The notes below the pieces were generated by a model. It saw only the letters and a list, made by a program, of their open reading frames with translations. It did no database searches and was not told where the DNA came from. A stretch of DNA of 48,905 nucleotides, from assembly GCA_002685955.1 (NCBI GenBank), contig NYYU01000047.1, positions 1 through 48,905 on the forward strand, written 5' to 3'. Position numbers and translations under genes: made by a program. This document shows, in pieces, positions 42,590 to 48,905 of the stretch. This stretch comes from Parcubacteria group bacterium. GTDB taxonomy: Bacteria; Patescibacteriota; Minisyncoccia; Portnoybacterales; UBA2143. Numbering within the stretch: position 1 is the first letter of the stretch; each line of letters opens with the position of its first letter.

Positions 42590-42640
42590 TCCTGAGGCGA
42601 CTGATAATTTTATAACAAAATTTAAAATTTTGATAAAATA
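42590..42640. repeat. R6 element between nusG and rplK
   Basis: CCTGAGGCGACTGATAATTTT is shared with the secE-nusG gap (one or two bases differ). AACAAAATTT-AAAATTTTGAT forms a palindrome next to the rplK start. Confidence 0.6.
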
Positions 42641-42643
42641 TTC

Positions 42644-43066
42644 ATGGCTAAGAAAATTCTAACAAATATTAAATTACAGATTCAGGCCGGTCAGGCTAAT
42701 CCGGCTCCGCCCATTGGGCCGGCTTTGGGTCAGCATGGTTTAAATATCCAGGATTTCTGTACTAAATTTAACGAGGCGACTAAAGATAAAAAGGGTGATA
42801 TTATTCCGGTGGAAATTACGGTTTACGAAGACCGGACTTTTGACTTTAAATTAAAAACCCCGCCCGCTTCTGATTTATTACGCAAGGCAGCCGGGATTAA
42901 AAAAGGTTCAGGCGAGCCTCATAAGAAAAAAGTAGGCAAAGTAACTAAGCAGCAAATTAAAGAAATTGCTGATAAAAAAATGCCTGATTTAAATGCTTTT
43001 GATTTAGAACAAGCAGAGAAGATTATAGAAGGAACTGCGAGATCAATGGGCGTAGAGGTTAAATAG
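42644..43066 (+). CDS. rplK: 50S ribosomal protein L11 (uL11)
   Basis: Stalk-base protein at the GTPase-associated centre. The 140 residues show [26 protein letters not shown], the Pro-rich switch and the C-terminal RNA-binding domain ([42 protein letters not shown]-type). The normal next gene, rplA, is not here; unrelated genes follow. Confidence 0.97.
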   Translation: MAKKILTNIKLQIQAGQANPAPPIGPALGQHGLNIQDFCTKFNEATKDKKGDIIPVEITVYEDRTFDFKLKTPPASDLLRKAAGIKKGSGEPHKKKVGKVTKQQIKEIADKKMPDLNAFDLEQAEKIIEGTARSMGVEVK

Positions 43067-43189
43067 AGTATGCCCGCCAGAGGCGAGTCCTCGATTTTGT
43101 ATCAAAATTAAAATTTTGAAAAAATCGGGAGGTATTGAAATAAAATAGATATTGTGATATATTTGAATGAATGAATAAGGAAAATTAAA

Positions 43190-43208
43190 CAGGAGGAATC
43201 CTGTTTTT
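43190..43208 (+). terminator. Terminator before the dCMP deaminase gene
   Basis: CAGGA-GGAA-TCCTG followed by TTTTT. It probably ends the rplK transcript; it could also be a leader attenuator for the deaminase. Confidence 0.65.
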
Positions 43209-43250
43209 ATGTTTTTTAACAGCAGAATATTAAGGAAGGGAGGTGGTTTC

Positions 43251-43718
43251 ATGTCTAGACCAAGTTGGGAAGAAATATTTATGGAAATAGCTGTAGTCAT
43301 GTCAAAGCGGTCGACTTGTCTAAGGCGTCAAGTGGGCGCAGACCTAGTTTTAGATAAAAAGATTCTAGGGACTGGTTATAACGGAGCTCCCTCTGGATTT
43401 GAACATTGTCTGAACATTGGATGCGAAAGAGAGAAACTAGGCATTCCGTCTGGCGAACGCCTCGAAGTTTGTCGGGGAATACACGCGGAGAATAATGCGA
43501 TTCGGCAGGCGCTCCATGCAAGAGATTCTTTGATTGGCGCAGAACTGTTTTGCACCAACTTTCCTTGTAGTGAATGCGCCAAACTTATCGCCGATGAAGG
43601 AATCAAGCGGGTAGTTTATCTGGAATCTTATAGCAGCGAGCTGGCTGAGAAGATTTTAAGAGAAGGTCATGTTAAATTCGAAAAATTCAAAGGGAAATTA
43701 GGAACGAAAGAATATTAA
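43251..43718 (+). CDS. dCMP deaminase
   Basis: Zinc enzyme converting dCMP to dUMP for thymidylate synthesis. The catalytic site is H78-A-E80 and PCSEC (C106, C109). The extended family marks GYNGAPSGFEHCLNIGCEREKLGIPSGERLEVCRG are those of ComE/dCMP deaminases. There are 155 residues. The start at 43251 has a strong GGGAGGTG (43238-43245), unlike the rest of the window; an upstream in-frame ATG at 43209 is rejected. Base composition is GC-richer than its neighbours, which together with the strong ribosome site suggests recent transfer. Confidence 0.92.
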   Translation: MSRPSWEEIFMEIAVVMSKRSTCLRRQVGADLVLDKKILGTGYNGAPSGFEHCLNIGCEREKLGIPSGERLEVCRGIHAENNAIRQALHARDSLIGAELFCTNFPCSECAKLIADEGIKRVVYLESYSSELAEKILREGHVKFEKFKGKLGTKEY

Positions 43719-43740
43719 TGGAAAAAGGAGGTGATAAATC

Positions 43741-44091
43741 ATGACTGATCAAAAGAAAAAGAAAGATTTTAGCAGTTATACTTATGGTGAGGCTAGGACC
43801 GGAGGCGGTCAGTTAATCAAATTTACATGTGAACCCGAAGACGTGAAGAAAATTAAATCTTTTTTGGCTGAAAATGTAAGAGGCATTGATGTCCCTGTGA
43901 CTGGTCAAGTAAGCACGTCTCATGGGACGTTTGGGCAATACTCCAGATATAAAGTCGTTCAACATAAATATGCAGGCGGTGGATACGGACCATCTTGTGG
44001 GGGATGCATTGAAGTTTTGGAAATTAAAAATCCTCCTATGAGTAGACATAGAATCGTTATCTATGAGTTTTCAAACGGACACGGCGTTTGA
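43741..44091 (+). CDS. Unknown 116-residue protein in the Shine-Dalgarno-rich cassette
   Basis: I do not recognise this protein. It begins with a Lys-rich stretch, then SYTYGEARTGGGQLIKFTCE, then a small alpha/beta-looking core (PEDVKKIKSFLAENVRGIDVPVTG). A Gly/Tyr-rich loop with a CGGC motif (YGPSCGGCIEVLEIKNPP) follows. The ribosome site AGGAGGTGAT (43726-43735) is close to perfect. It follows dCMP deaminase by 22 bases, so it is co-transcribed. The sequence looks soluble, and a zinc or RNA-binding role is possible but unsupported. Confidence 0.65.
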   Translation: MTDQKKKKDFSSYTYGEARTGGGQLIKFTCEPEDVKKIKSFLAENVRGIDVPVTGQVSTSHGTFGQYSRYKVVQHKYAGGGYGPSCGGCIEVLEIKNPPMSRHRIVIYEFSNGHGV

Positions 44092-44203
44092 ACGAGGCAT
44101 TAAGAGGCCAGACAGGGAGATAGAAAGAATTGAGGTAGTAGAGAAACAAGTTGAGAAGGGTGGAAAGAAATGGTCAGGTGTTTTTCATAAATCGCCATAT
44201 TAA
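44063..44203 (+). CDS. Possible small charged ORF overlapping the unknown gene
   Basis: A 46-residue frame starts inside the end of the previous gene (29-base overlap, another phase) and ends TAA at 44201. It is Lys/Glu/Arg-rich (ERGIKRPDREIERIEVVEKQ). No clear ribosome site precedes it, so it would need translational coupling. It may equally be noise or the remnant of a frameshifted gene. Confidence 0.3.
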   Translation: MSFQTDTAFERGIKRPDREIERIEVVEKQVEKGGKKWSGVFHKSPY

Positions 44204-44212
44204 TTCATAAAA

Positions 44213-44235
44213 AAGGAGGTAAAAACATAAAAAAG
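44213..44235 (+). other. Strong ribosome-binding site with no gene after it
   Basis: AAGGAGGT (44213-44220) sits eight bases before ATAAAAAAGGTCTGA, which has no ATG/GTG/TTG and ends after four codons. It could be a truncated gene of the cassette or a leader peptide with an ATA start. Confidence 0.35.
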
Positions 44236-44286
44236 GTCTGATTAAAAAAAAACTTAATTAGGTCTTTTATTTTCCCAAAAAGCTGG

Positions 44287-44292
44287 TATAAT
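44287..44292 (+). promoter_or_regulatory. -10 box of glyA-folD
   Basis: A perfect TATAAT 14 bases before the ATG at 44306. The -35 is weak. The leader would be about seven bases. Confidence 0.55.
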
Positions 44293-44305
44293 AGCTTTCA
44301 GATAT

Positions 44306-45547
44306 ATGCCTAAAGATTCTCTTTCTAAAATAGATTCTAAGATCAACAATTTAATTAAACAGGAATTTACCCGTCATCAAGAGGGGTTTAATTTAATTGC
44401 TTCAGATAATTATGTTAGCTTGGCGGTGCGCGAGGCAGTCGGCAGTATTTTAAGCGCTCGTTATGCTGAAGGGTATCCGGAAAAAAGATATTATTCCGGA
44501 CAATATTTTATTGATCAAATTGAAAAAACAGCTATTCAAAGAGCTAAAAAAATATTTAAAGCCAATTATGCTAATGTCCAGCCTCATTCCGGTTCTAACG
44601 CTAATCAAGCCGCTTATTTTGCTTTATTAAAACCAGGTGACAAGATTTTATCAATGAGAATTGATCAGGGTGGTCATTTATCCCATGGCGCTTTAGTTAA
44701 TTTTTCCGGCCAATTATACAATTTTGTTTTTTACGGAGTGGATAAAAAAACAGAGCGGATTGATTACGAAGAAGTAAGCAGAATCGCTCAGAAAGAAAAA
44801 CCTAGATTAATTATAGCCGGCGCTTCCAGCTATCCGCGCCAGATTGATTTTTCTAAATTTAGTAAAATTGCCAAAGAAAACAAAGCATATTTAATGGCTG
44901 ATATTGCCCATGTAGCTGGTTTGGTGGCGGCTAAGTTACATCCTCAGCCTTTTCCATATTGTGATCTAGTTACGATGACTACTCACAAGACCTTAAGAGG
45001 GGCGCGCGGTGGTTTAATTCTTTCTAATGATAAGATTATCGCTGAGAAAATAGATAAGGCGGTTTTTCCTGGCTTGCAGGGCGGTCCTTTGCAAAATGAA
45101 ATTGCCGGCAAAGCAGTCGCCTTAAAACAAGCTAGCCAGCCAAGCTTTATTCAATATCAAAAACAGGTTATTAAAAACGCTCAAGTTTTAGCTAAAATTC
45201 TTATAGAACAAGGATTTGATTTAGTTTCAGGCGGTACGGATAACCATCTGATTTTAGTTAATCTAACCAAGCTTGATTTGACCGGCAAAAAAGCCCAAGA
45301 AGCTCTAGAAGCAGTTAATATTTATGTTAACCGTAACATAGTGCCAAATGATTCACGTTCTAAGTGGCAGACTTCAGGTATTCGTTTAGGTGCGCCGGCC
45401 GTAACTAGCAAAGGATTAAAACAAAAAGAAATTAAGCAAATTGGTCTTTTGATTGTTAAAATCCTTAATAATATTGATGATTTGAAAATCAGACAGCAAG
45501 TTAAAAACCAAGTGATTAAATTAGCTAAAAAATTTCCTGTTTTATGA
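44306..45547 (+). CDS. glyA: Serine hydroxymethyltransferase
   Basis: PLP enzyme converting serine and tetrahydrofolate to glycine and methylene-THF. It has 413 residues. Family marks: LIASDNYVSLAVREAVGS, AEGYPEKRYYSG, PHSGSNANQAAYFALLKPGD, ADIAHVAGLVAAKLHPQPFP. The PLP lysine is K228 in TTHKTLRGARGG. The C-terminal GIRLGAPAVTSKG follows. It overlaps folD by four bases (ATGA), so the two one-carbon genes are coupled. Confidence 0.97.
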   Translation: MPKDSLSKIDSKINNLIKQEFTRHQEGFNLIASDNYVSLAVREAVGSILSARYAEGYPEKRYYSGQYFIDQIEKTAIQRAKKIFKANYANVQPHSGSNANQAAYFALLKPGDKILSMRIDQGGHLSHGALVNFSGQLYNFVFYGVDKKTERIDYEEVSRIAQKEKPRLIIAGASSYPRQIDFSKFSKIAKENKAYLMADIAHVAGLVAAKLHPQPFPYCDLVTMTTHKTLRGARGGLILSNDKIIAEKIDKAVFPGLQGGPLQNEIAGKAVALKQASQPSFIQYQKQVIKNAQVLAKILIEQGFDLVSGGTDNHLILVNLTKLDLTGKKAQEALEAVNIYVNRNIVPNDSRSKWQTSGIRLGAPAVTSKGLKQKEIKQIGLLIVKILNNIDDLKIRQQVKNQVIKLAKKFPVL

Positions 45548-46311
45548 AAATTATTAATGGCCATAAAATAGCTAATCAAGTTTTAGCTGACTTAAAGCAA
45601 GAAATTAAACTAAGAAAACTTAAGCCCTGCTTAGCTATTATTTTAATTGGTTCTGATCCAGCTTCTCAGCTCTATGTTAAACTGAAACAAGAAAAAGCAA
45701 AGCAAATAGGAGTTAAGGCGGGGCAGTATCTTTTGGCTGATAATGTTTCAGAACGAGAAGTTTTAGAAATTATCAATAAATTAAATCAGAATTCAGAAGT
45801 AAATGGTATTTTAGTTCAAATGCCTTTGCCTAAACATTTATCAAAAGATAAGATTGTGTCAGCGATTAGCTTAGCCAAAGATGTAGATGGTTTTGTAAAA
45901 AATAGTCACTTTCAGCCTCCATTTATTTTGGCCATAGAAAAAGCTTTAAAAGAAACAAGAGAAGATTTGAAAGATAAAAAGATATTAGCTTTGGTTAATT
46001 CTGATGTTTTTGGCAAGGTCTTACAAGATAAATTAGGAATTAGATATTTATTAGGCTTTAATCAAGATTTAAGCCAAGCTGATGTTGTTATTACTGCCCT
46101 AGGCAAGCCGAATATAATTAAAGGTGATATGATAAAGCAGGGCGCTATTTTAATAGATGGCGGAATCAGTCAAAAAAATGGTAAAATAGTTGGAGATATT
46201 GATAGGGAAAGCGTTCAGGAAAAAGCAAAATGGCTTTCACCCGTACCGGGCGGAGTAGGCCCCTTGACCGTAGCTTTTTTGTTCAAGAATGTTATTGGCT
46301 CCGAAAACTAA
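45544..46311 (+). CDS. folD: FolD-like methylene-THF dehydrogenase/cyclohydrolase, atypical NADP site
   Basis: Family assignment is firm: GSDPASQLYVKLKQEKAKQIG with the catalytic K48, GILVQMPLPKHLS, AKDVDGF, ALGKPNIIKGDMIKQGAILIDGG and PVPGGVGPLT. The region where FolD normally has PCTP and then the NADP loop G-x-S-x-x-x-G-x-P with a TVxxxH strand is different. It reads HFQPPF and then ALVNSDVFGKVLQDKLGI, and the protein is about 30 residues short (255). Dehydrogenase cofactor use may therefore be changed or lost, while cyclohydrolase residues remain. Its last residues Ser-Glu-Asn and its stop come from repeat copy D. Confidence 0.9.
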   Translation: MKIINGHKIANQVLADLKQEIKLRKLKPCLAIILIGSDPASQLYVKLKQEKAKQIGVKAGQYLLADNVSEREVLEIINKLNQNSEVNGILVQMPLPKHLSKDKIVSAISLAKDVDGFVKNSHFQPPFILAIEKALKETREDLKDKKILALVNSDVFGKVLQDKLGIRYLLGFNQDLSQADVVITALGKPNIIKGDMIKQGAILIDGGISQKNGKIVGDIDRESVQEKAKWLSPVPGGVGPLTVAFLFKNVIGSEN

Positions 46312-46449
46312 ATTTTTTAAATCGCTTATCCCTACCCTCGCTTTACCTGCCTACCGGCAGGCAGGCTCGGGCGCGCGCCCACACCCCCGCCCGCCTACGC
46401 TACGCGAAAGCGTTGCGGGCGCGGTACGATTTAAAAAATTTGTTTTCTG
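46299..46449 (+). repeat. Palindromic repeat family R1, copy D, between folD and gatB
   Basis: CTCCGAAAACTAAATTTTTT opens it inside folD, and ACGATTTAAAAAATTTGTTTT closes it. A 20-bp palindrome (CCTGCCTACCGGCAGGCAGG, 46346-46365) interrupts the central CTCGC...CTCGGGCGCG part relative to copies B and C. Confidence 0.9.
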
Positions 46450-46461
46450 CGCTCTGTATAT

Positions 46462-47919
46462 ATGAAATACGTACCAGTTATTGGATTAGAAATACATAGT
46501 GAATTAAAAACAGCCAGTAAGATGTTTTGTAATTGTCTTAATGATCCGGAAGCGGAGAAGTCTAATGTTAATGTTTGTCCAATTTGTATGGGTCATCCCG
46601 GAACCTTGCCGGTGATTAATCAGACTGCCTTAGAATTGGTCATTAGAACTGGTTTAGCTTTGAATTGTCAGATTCCTAAGTCAGCCAAATTTGATCGTAA
46701 AAACTATTTTTACCCTGATTTGCCTAAAGGTTATCAGATTTCTCAATATGATTTGCCTTTATCGGGCAAGGGGTCCTTAGAAATCGATCAAAAAAAAATT
46801 AGAATTACTCGAATTCATCTGGAAGAAGATACGGGTAGATTAGTCCATTCCACCGGAGCGGGCTATTCTTTAGTTGATTTTAATCGGGCCGGTGTCCCCT
46901 TAATGGAATTAGTTACCGAGCCAGATATTGATTCAGGCCAACAAGCTAGGCAGTTTTGCGAAGAATTGCAAATAATCCTCCGCTATTTACAAGCTTCTGA
47001 AGCCAATATGGAAAAAGGACAGATGCGCTGTGAAGTTAATATTTCCCTAGGAGCAGATAAAAGAGAATTAGGCGTTAAAGTAGAAATTAAGAACTTAAAT
47101 TCTTTTCGGGCCGTAGAACGGTCCATTGATTATGAGATAAAAAGGCAGACGGATTTACTGGAATCAGGTGGTAAAGTTGTTCAGGAAACCAGAGGTTGGG
47201 ATGAGATCAAGCAAAAGACCTTTTCTCAAAGAAAAAAGGAAGGATCAGCTGATTATCGCTATTTCCCAGAACCAGATTTGCCTCCTTTAACTAATCTGGC
47301 CGATTACAGCGCTAAACTTAAGGTAGGATTGCCTGAATTGCCCCAAGCTAAAAGAGATAGATTTTTAGAAGAGTATAAATTACCAGAAGCTGATGTTAAT
47401 ACTTTGGTAACCAGCAAGGGTTTAGCTGACTATTTTGAACAAGTTGTTTCAGAATTAACTACTTGGCTTAAGATTAAGAAAATTGATGATAAACAGCCTT
47501 TGATTAAATTAACCGCTAATTATTTTTTAACAGAATTACAGAAATTATTAATAGCTAGTAGAACAAAAGTTGGTGATTGTAAAATTAGCGCAGAAAACTT
47601 TGCTGAATTTATCTCGATGATTGAGCAAAAAGATATTTCTAGTTCAGCCGCCCAGACTGTTTTGAAAGAAATGTTTGAAACAGGCACCGATCCTTCAGAA
47701 ATTGTGGACCAAAAACAATTGAAACAGGTTAGTGATCAAGGCGCTTTAGAAGAAATTGTTAACCAGGTTATTAAAAATAATCCTCGACCAGTTGAGGATT
47801 ATAAGGCGGGCAAGGAAAATGCCCTCCAATTTTTAGTAGGCAAAGTTATGGCCGTTAGTAAAGGGCAGGCTAATCCGGAAGTGGTCAGAGAGATTCTCAA
47901 AGATAAGTTAGTTAAATAA
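46462..47919 (+). CDS. gatB: Aspartyl/glutamyl-tRNA amidotransferase subunit B
   Basis: Kinase and tRNA-binding subunit of GatCAB. The 485 residues include VIGLEIHSELKTASKMFCNC. Zinc-site cysteines are C23, C25, C39 and C42 (CNC, CPIC). FYPDLPKGYQISQYDLPL, HLEEDTGRLVHS, MRCEVNISL, VEIKNLNSFRAVERSIDYEI and the C-terminal YqeY-like domain (QFLVGKVMAVSKGQANPEVVREILKDKL) follow. It is separated from gatC-gatA at 29614, so the operon is split. Its end overlaps convergent miaA by eight bases. Confidence 0.97.
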   Translation: MKYVPVIGLEIHSELKTASKMFCNCLNDPEAEKSNVNVCPICMGHPGTLPVINQTALELVIRTGLALNCQIPKSAKFDRKNYFYPDLPKGYQISQYDLPLSGKGSLEIDQKKIRITRIHLEEDTGRLVHSTGAGYSLVDFNRAGVPLMELVTEPDIDSGQQARQFCEELQIILRYLQASEANMEKGQMRCEVNISLGADKRELGVKVEIKNLNSFRAVERSIDYEIKRQTDLLESGGKVVQETRGWDEIKQKTFSQRKKEGSADYRYFPEPDLPPLTNLADYSAKLKVGLPELPQAKRDRFLEEYKLPEADVNTLVTSKGLADYFEQVVSELTTWLKIKKIDDKQPLIKLTANYFLTELQKLLIASRTKVGDCKISAENFAEFISMIEQKDISSSAAQTVLKEMFETGTDPSEIVDQKQLKQVSDQGALEEIVNQVIKNNPRPVEDYKAGKENALQFLVGKVMAVSKGQANPEVVREILKDKLVK

Positions 47920-48805
47920 ATTCTTTAATTAATTTAACTGCTTGGCTATAGGTTTTTATCCATTTAATTGTTTTATCTCTTTTAAACCAAGTCATTTGTC
48001 GGCGAGCGTATTGCAAAGTATGTAATTTAATTAATTGTTTAGCTTGTTCCAAACTAATTTTATCTTCTAAATAGTCAATTATTTCTTGGTAGCCAATACT
48101 ATCTAAAGAATGCGGTCCAGTGTCGTATTTTTTTATTAGCTTTCTAACTTCTTCAACTAAGCCCGTCTTAATCATTTGTTCAATTCTTTTAGCCACTTTT
48201 TGTTCAAAATTCTTTTGATCTAACTTAATCCCGATTTGGAGGAGGTTAAATAGGGCTGGCCCTTTTTGTTTTTGCTGGGAAAAAGGCTTTTTAGTAATTA
48301 AACAAACTTCCAAAGCCCGAACCATTCTCCGTTTGTTATTAATATCAATTACTTTTAAGGATTGGGGGTCTAGTTTTTTGAGCTGGTTATATAATTGTTG
48401 ATTAGTTTTTCTTTCTAGCTGATTTCTAAGTTTTTTATCTGGTTTAACTTCTGGAATTTGGAGATTATCAACAATTGATTGGATATAGAGGCCAGTGCCA
48501 CCGACTAAAAAGGGGAGCTGGTTATTTAGTTGAATTTGTTTAATGGTTTTAATCGCCTTATCTTTAAATTGGGCTAAAGTAAATTCTTGATCTGGTTTAA
48601 CAATATCAATCAGATAATGTTTAATGCCCTGCATTTGTTTTTCAGTTACTTTGGCTGTGCCAATATCCATTTCCTGATAAATCTGGCGAGAATCAGCTGA
48701 AATTATCTGACCGTTAAATTGCTTAGCTAATTTAATTGCTAAGTCAGATTTACCAGAACCAGTTGGCCCGAGAATTACTATTAATTTGTTTGTAGATAGT
48801 TTCAT
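47912..48805 (-). CDS. miaA: tRNA dimethylallyltransferase
   Basis: Adds a dimethylallyl group to A37 of tRNAs that read U-starting codons. The 297 residues carry the P-loop GPTGSGKS (13-20), SADSRQIYQEMDIGTAKVT, GGTGLYIQSI and the C-terminal ARRQMTWFKRD. Length is normal. It is convergent with gatB, the two stop codons overlapping by eight bases. Upstream lies repeat copy E. Confidence 0.96.
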   Translation of the reverse strand: MKLSTNKLIVILGPTGSGKSDLAIKLAKQFNGQIISADSRQIYQEMDIGTAKVTEKQMQGIKHYLIDIVKPDQEFTLAQFKDKAIKTIKQIQLNNQLPFLVGGTGLYIQSIVDNLQIPEVKPDKKLRNQLERKTNQQLYNQLKKLDPQSLKVIDINNKRRMVRALEVCLITKKPFSQQKQKGPALFNLLQIGIKLDQKNFEQKVAKRIEQMIKTGLVEEVRKLIKKYDTGPHSLDSIGYQEIIDYLEDKISLEQAKQLIKLHTLQYARRQMTWFKRDKTIKWIKTYSQAVKLIKEFI

Positions 48806-48817
48806 TCCATAAACTTT

Positions 48818-48905
48818 GAAAACTAAATTTTTTAAATCGCTTATCCCTACCCTCGCTTCGCCTGCCTACCGGCAGGTAGGCTCGGGCGCACGCCCACACC
48901 CCCGC
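48818..48905 (+). repeat. Palindromic repeat family R1, copy E (cut by window end)
   Basis: TTGAAAACTAAATTTTTTAA and CGCTTATCCCTACCCTCGC match copies B-D. A 20-base palindrome variant (CCTGCCTACCGGCAGGTAGG) is nested at the same site as in copy D, before CTCGGGCGCACGCCC. The right arm is beyond the window. Confidence 0.88.

Noticed and set aside
42583-42643. A truncated rplA or other gene around rplK
   Set aside because: No frame resembles L1. The gaps on both sides consist of palindromes or a terminator.

Overview
The window looks like one stretch (probably a whole assembly contig) from a Candidate Phyla Radiation / Patescibacteria genome, most likely of the Parcubacteria type. The reasons are: a compact str-S10-spc ribosomal cluster with no rpmD (uL30) between rpsE and rplO; shortened aminoacyl-tRNA synthetases; a zinc-ribbon uL24 and a Cys-rich EF-Tu; secreted WIP-repeat/lamin-tail and Gmad2 proteins; and mostly weak or absent Shine-Dalgarno sites. 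TGA ends mscS and tuf, so the code is 11, not the SR1/Gracilibacteria code 25. The lineage is inferred from gene content, not from an rRNA gene.

Layout. 1-2302 is a decayed region: a repeat copy, a VanZ-like protein, a short Panacea-like fragment, and remnants of a pilM-(pilN lost)-pilO type IV pilus cluster. 2342-3454 holds tRNA-Arg, tRNA-His and mscS. 3463-20735 is the ribosomal superoperon (rpsL, rpsG, fusA, a small ORF, tuf, rpsJ to rplO, secY, adk, map) in canonical order. 20877-27493 holds a NYN nuclease, thrS and dnaE on the minus strand, and an AbiEii-type toxin with a small partner. 27584-33931 is ligA, gatC, gatA and three membrane or secreted proteins. 34179-36330 is a minus-strand block: an orphan CopG-type antitoxin, a P-loop kinase, tRNA-Asp, tRNA-Met, an HTH/homing-endonuclease-like gene, and an initiator tRNA-Met gene split by a group I intron. 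36406-43066 holds pheS, pheT, gyrB, secE, nusG and rplK. 43190-44235 is a small cassette with strong Shine-Dalgarno sites (dCMP deaminase plus an unknown protein). 44306-48805 holds glyA, folD, gatB and convergent miaA.

The most striking theme is not a gene but at least six families of short palindromic repeats spread through housekeeping operons. Some are inserted in frame, in the same reading phase, in unrelated essential genes: a GACGTC-type palindrome in rpsL and rplW, and an ATACGAG-type repeat in gatA and pheS. Others overlap C-termini, so that unrelated proteins share their last residues: Ser-Glu-Asn-stop in adk and folD, Lys-Gly-Leu-Val in rpsQ and rplE. One family has long terminal inverted repeats, covarying stems and nested insertions of a separate 20-bp palindrome. 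Copies of it sit at both ends of the window.

Functionally the window is almost entirely information processing: ribosome, elongation factors, translocon, replication (DnaE, LigA, GyrB), tRNA charging (ThrRS, PheRS, GatCAB), tRNA modification (MiaA) and one-carbon/nucleotide supply (GlyA, FolD, dCMP deaminase). Several enzymes are stripped of accessory domains: ThrRS without TGS, PheT without the EMAP-like domain, FolD without a recognisable NADP loop. No gene-free stretch exceeds 300 bases.
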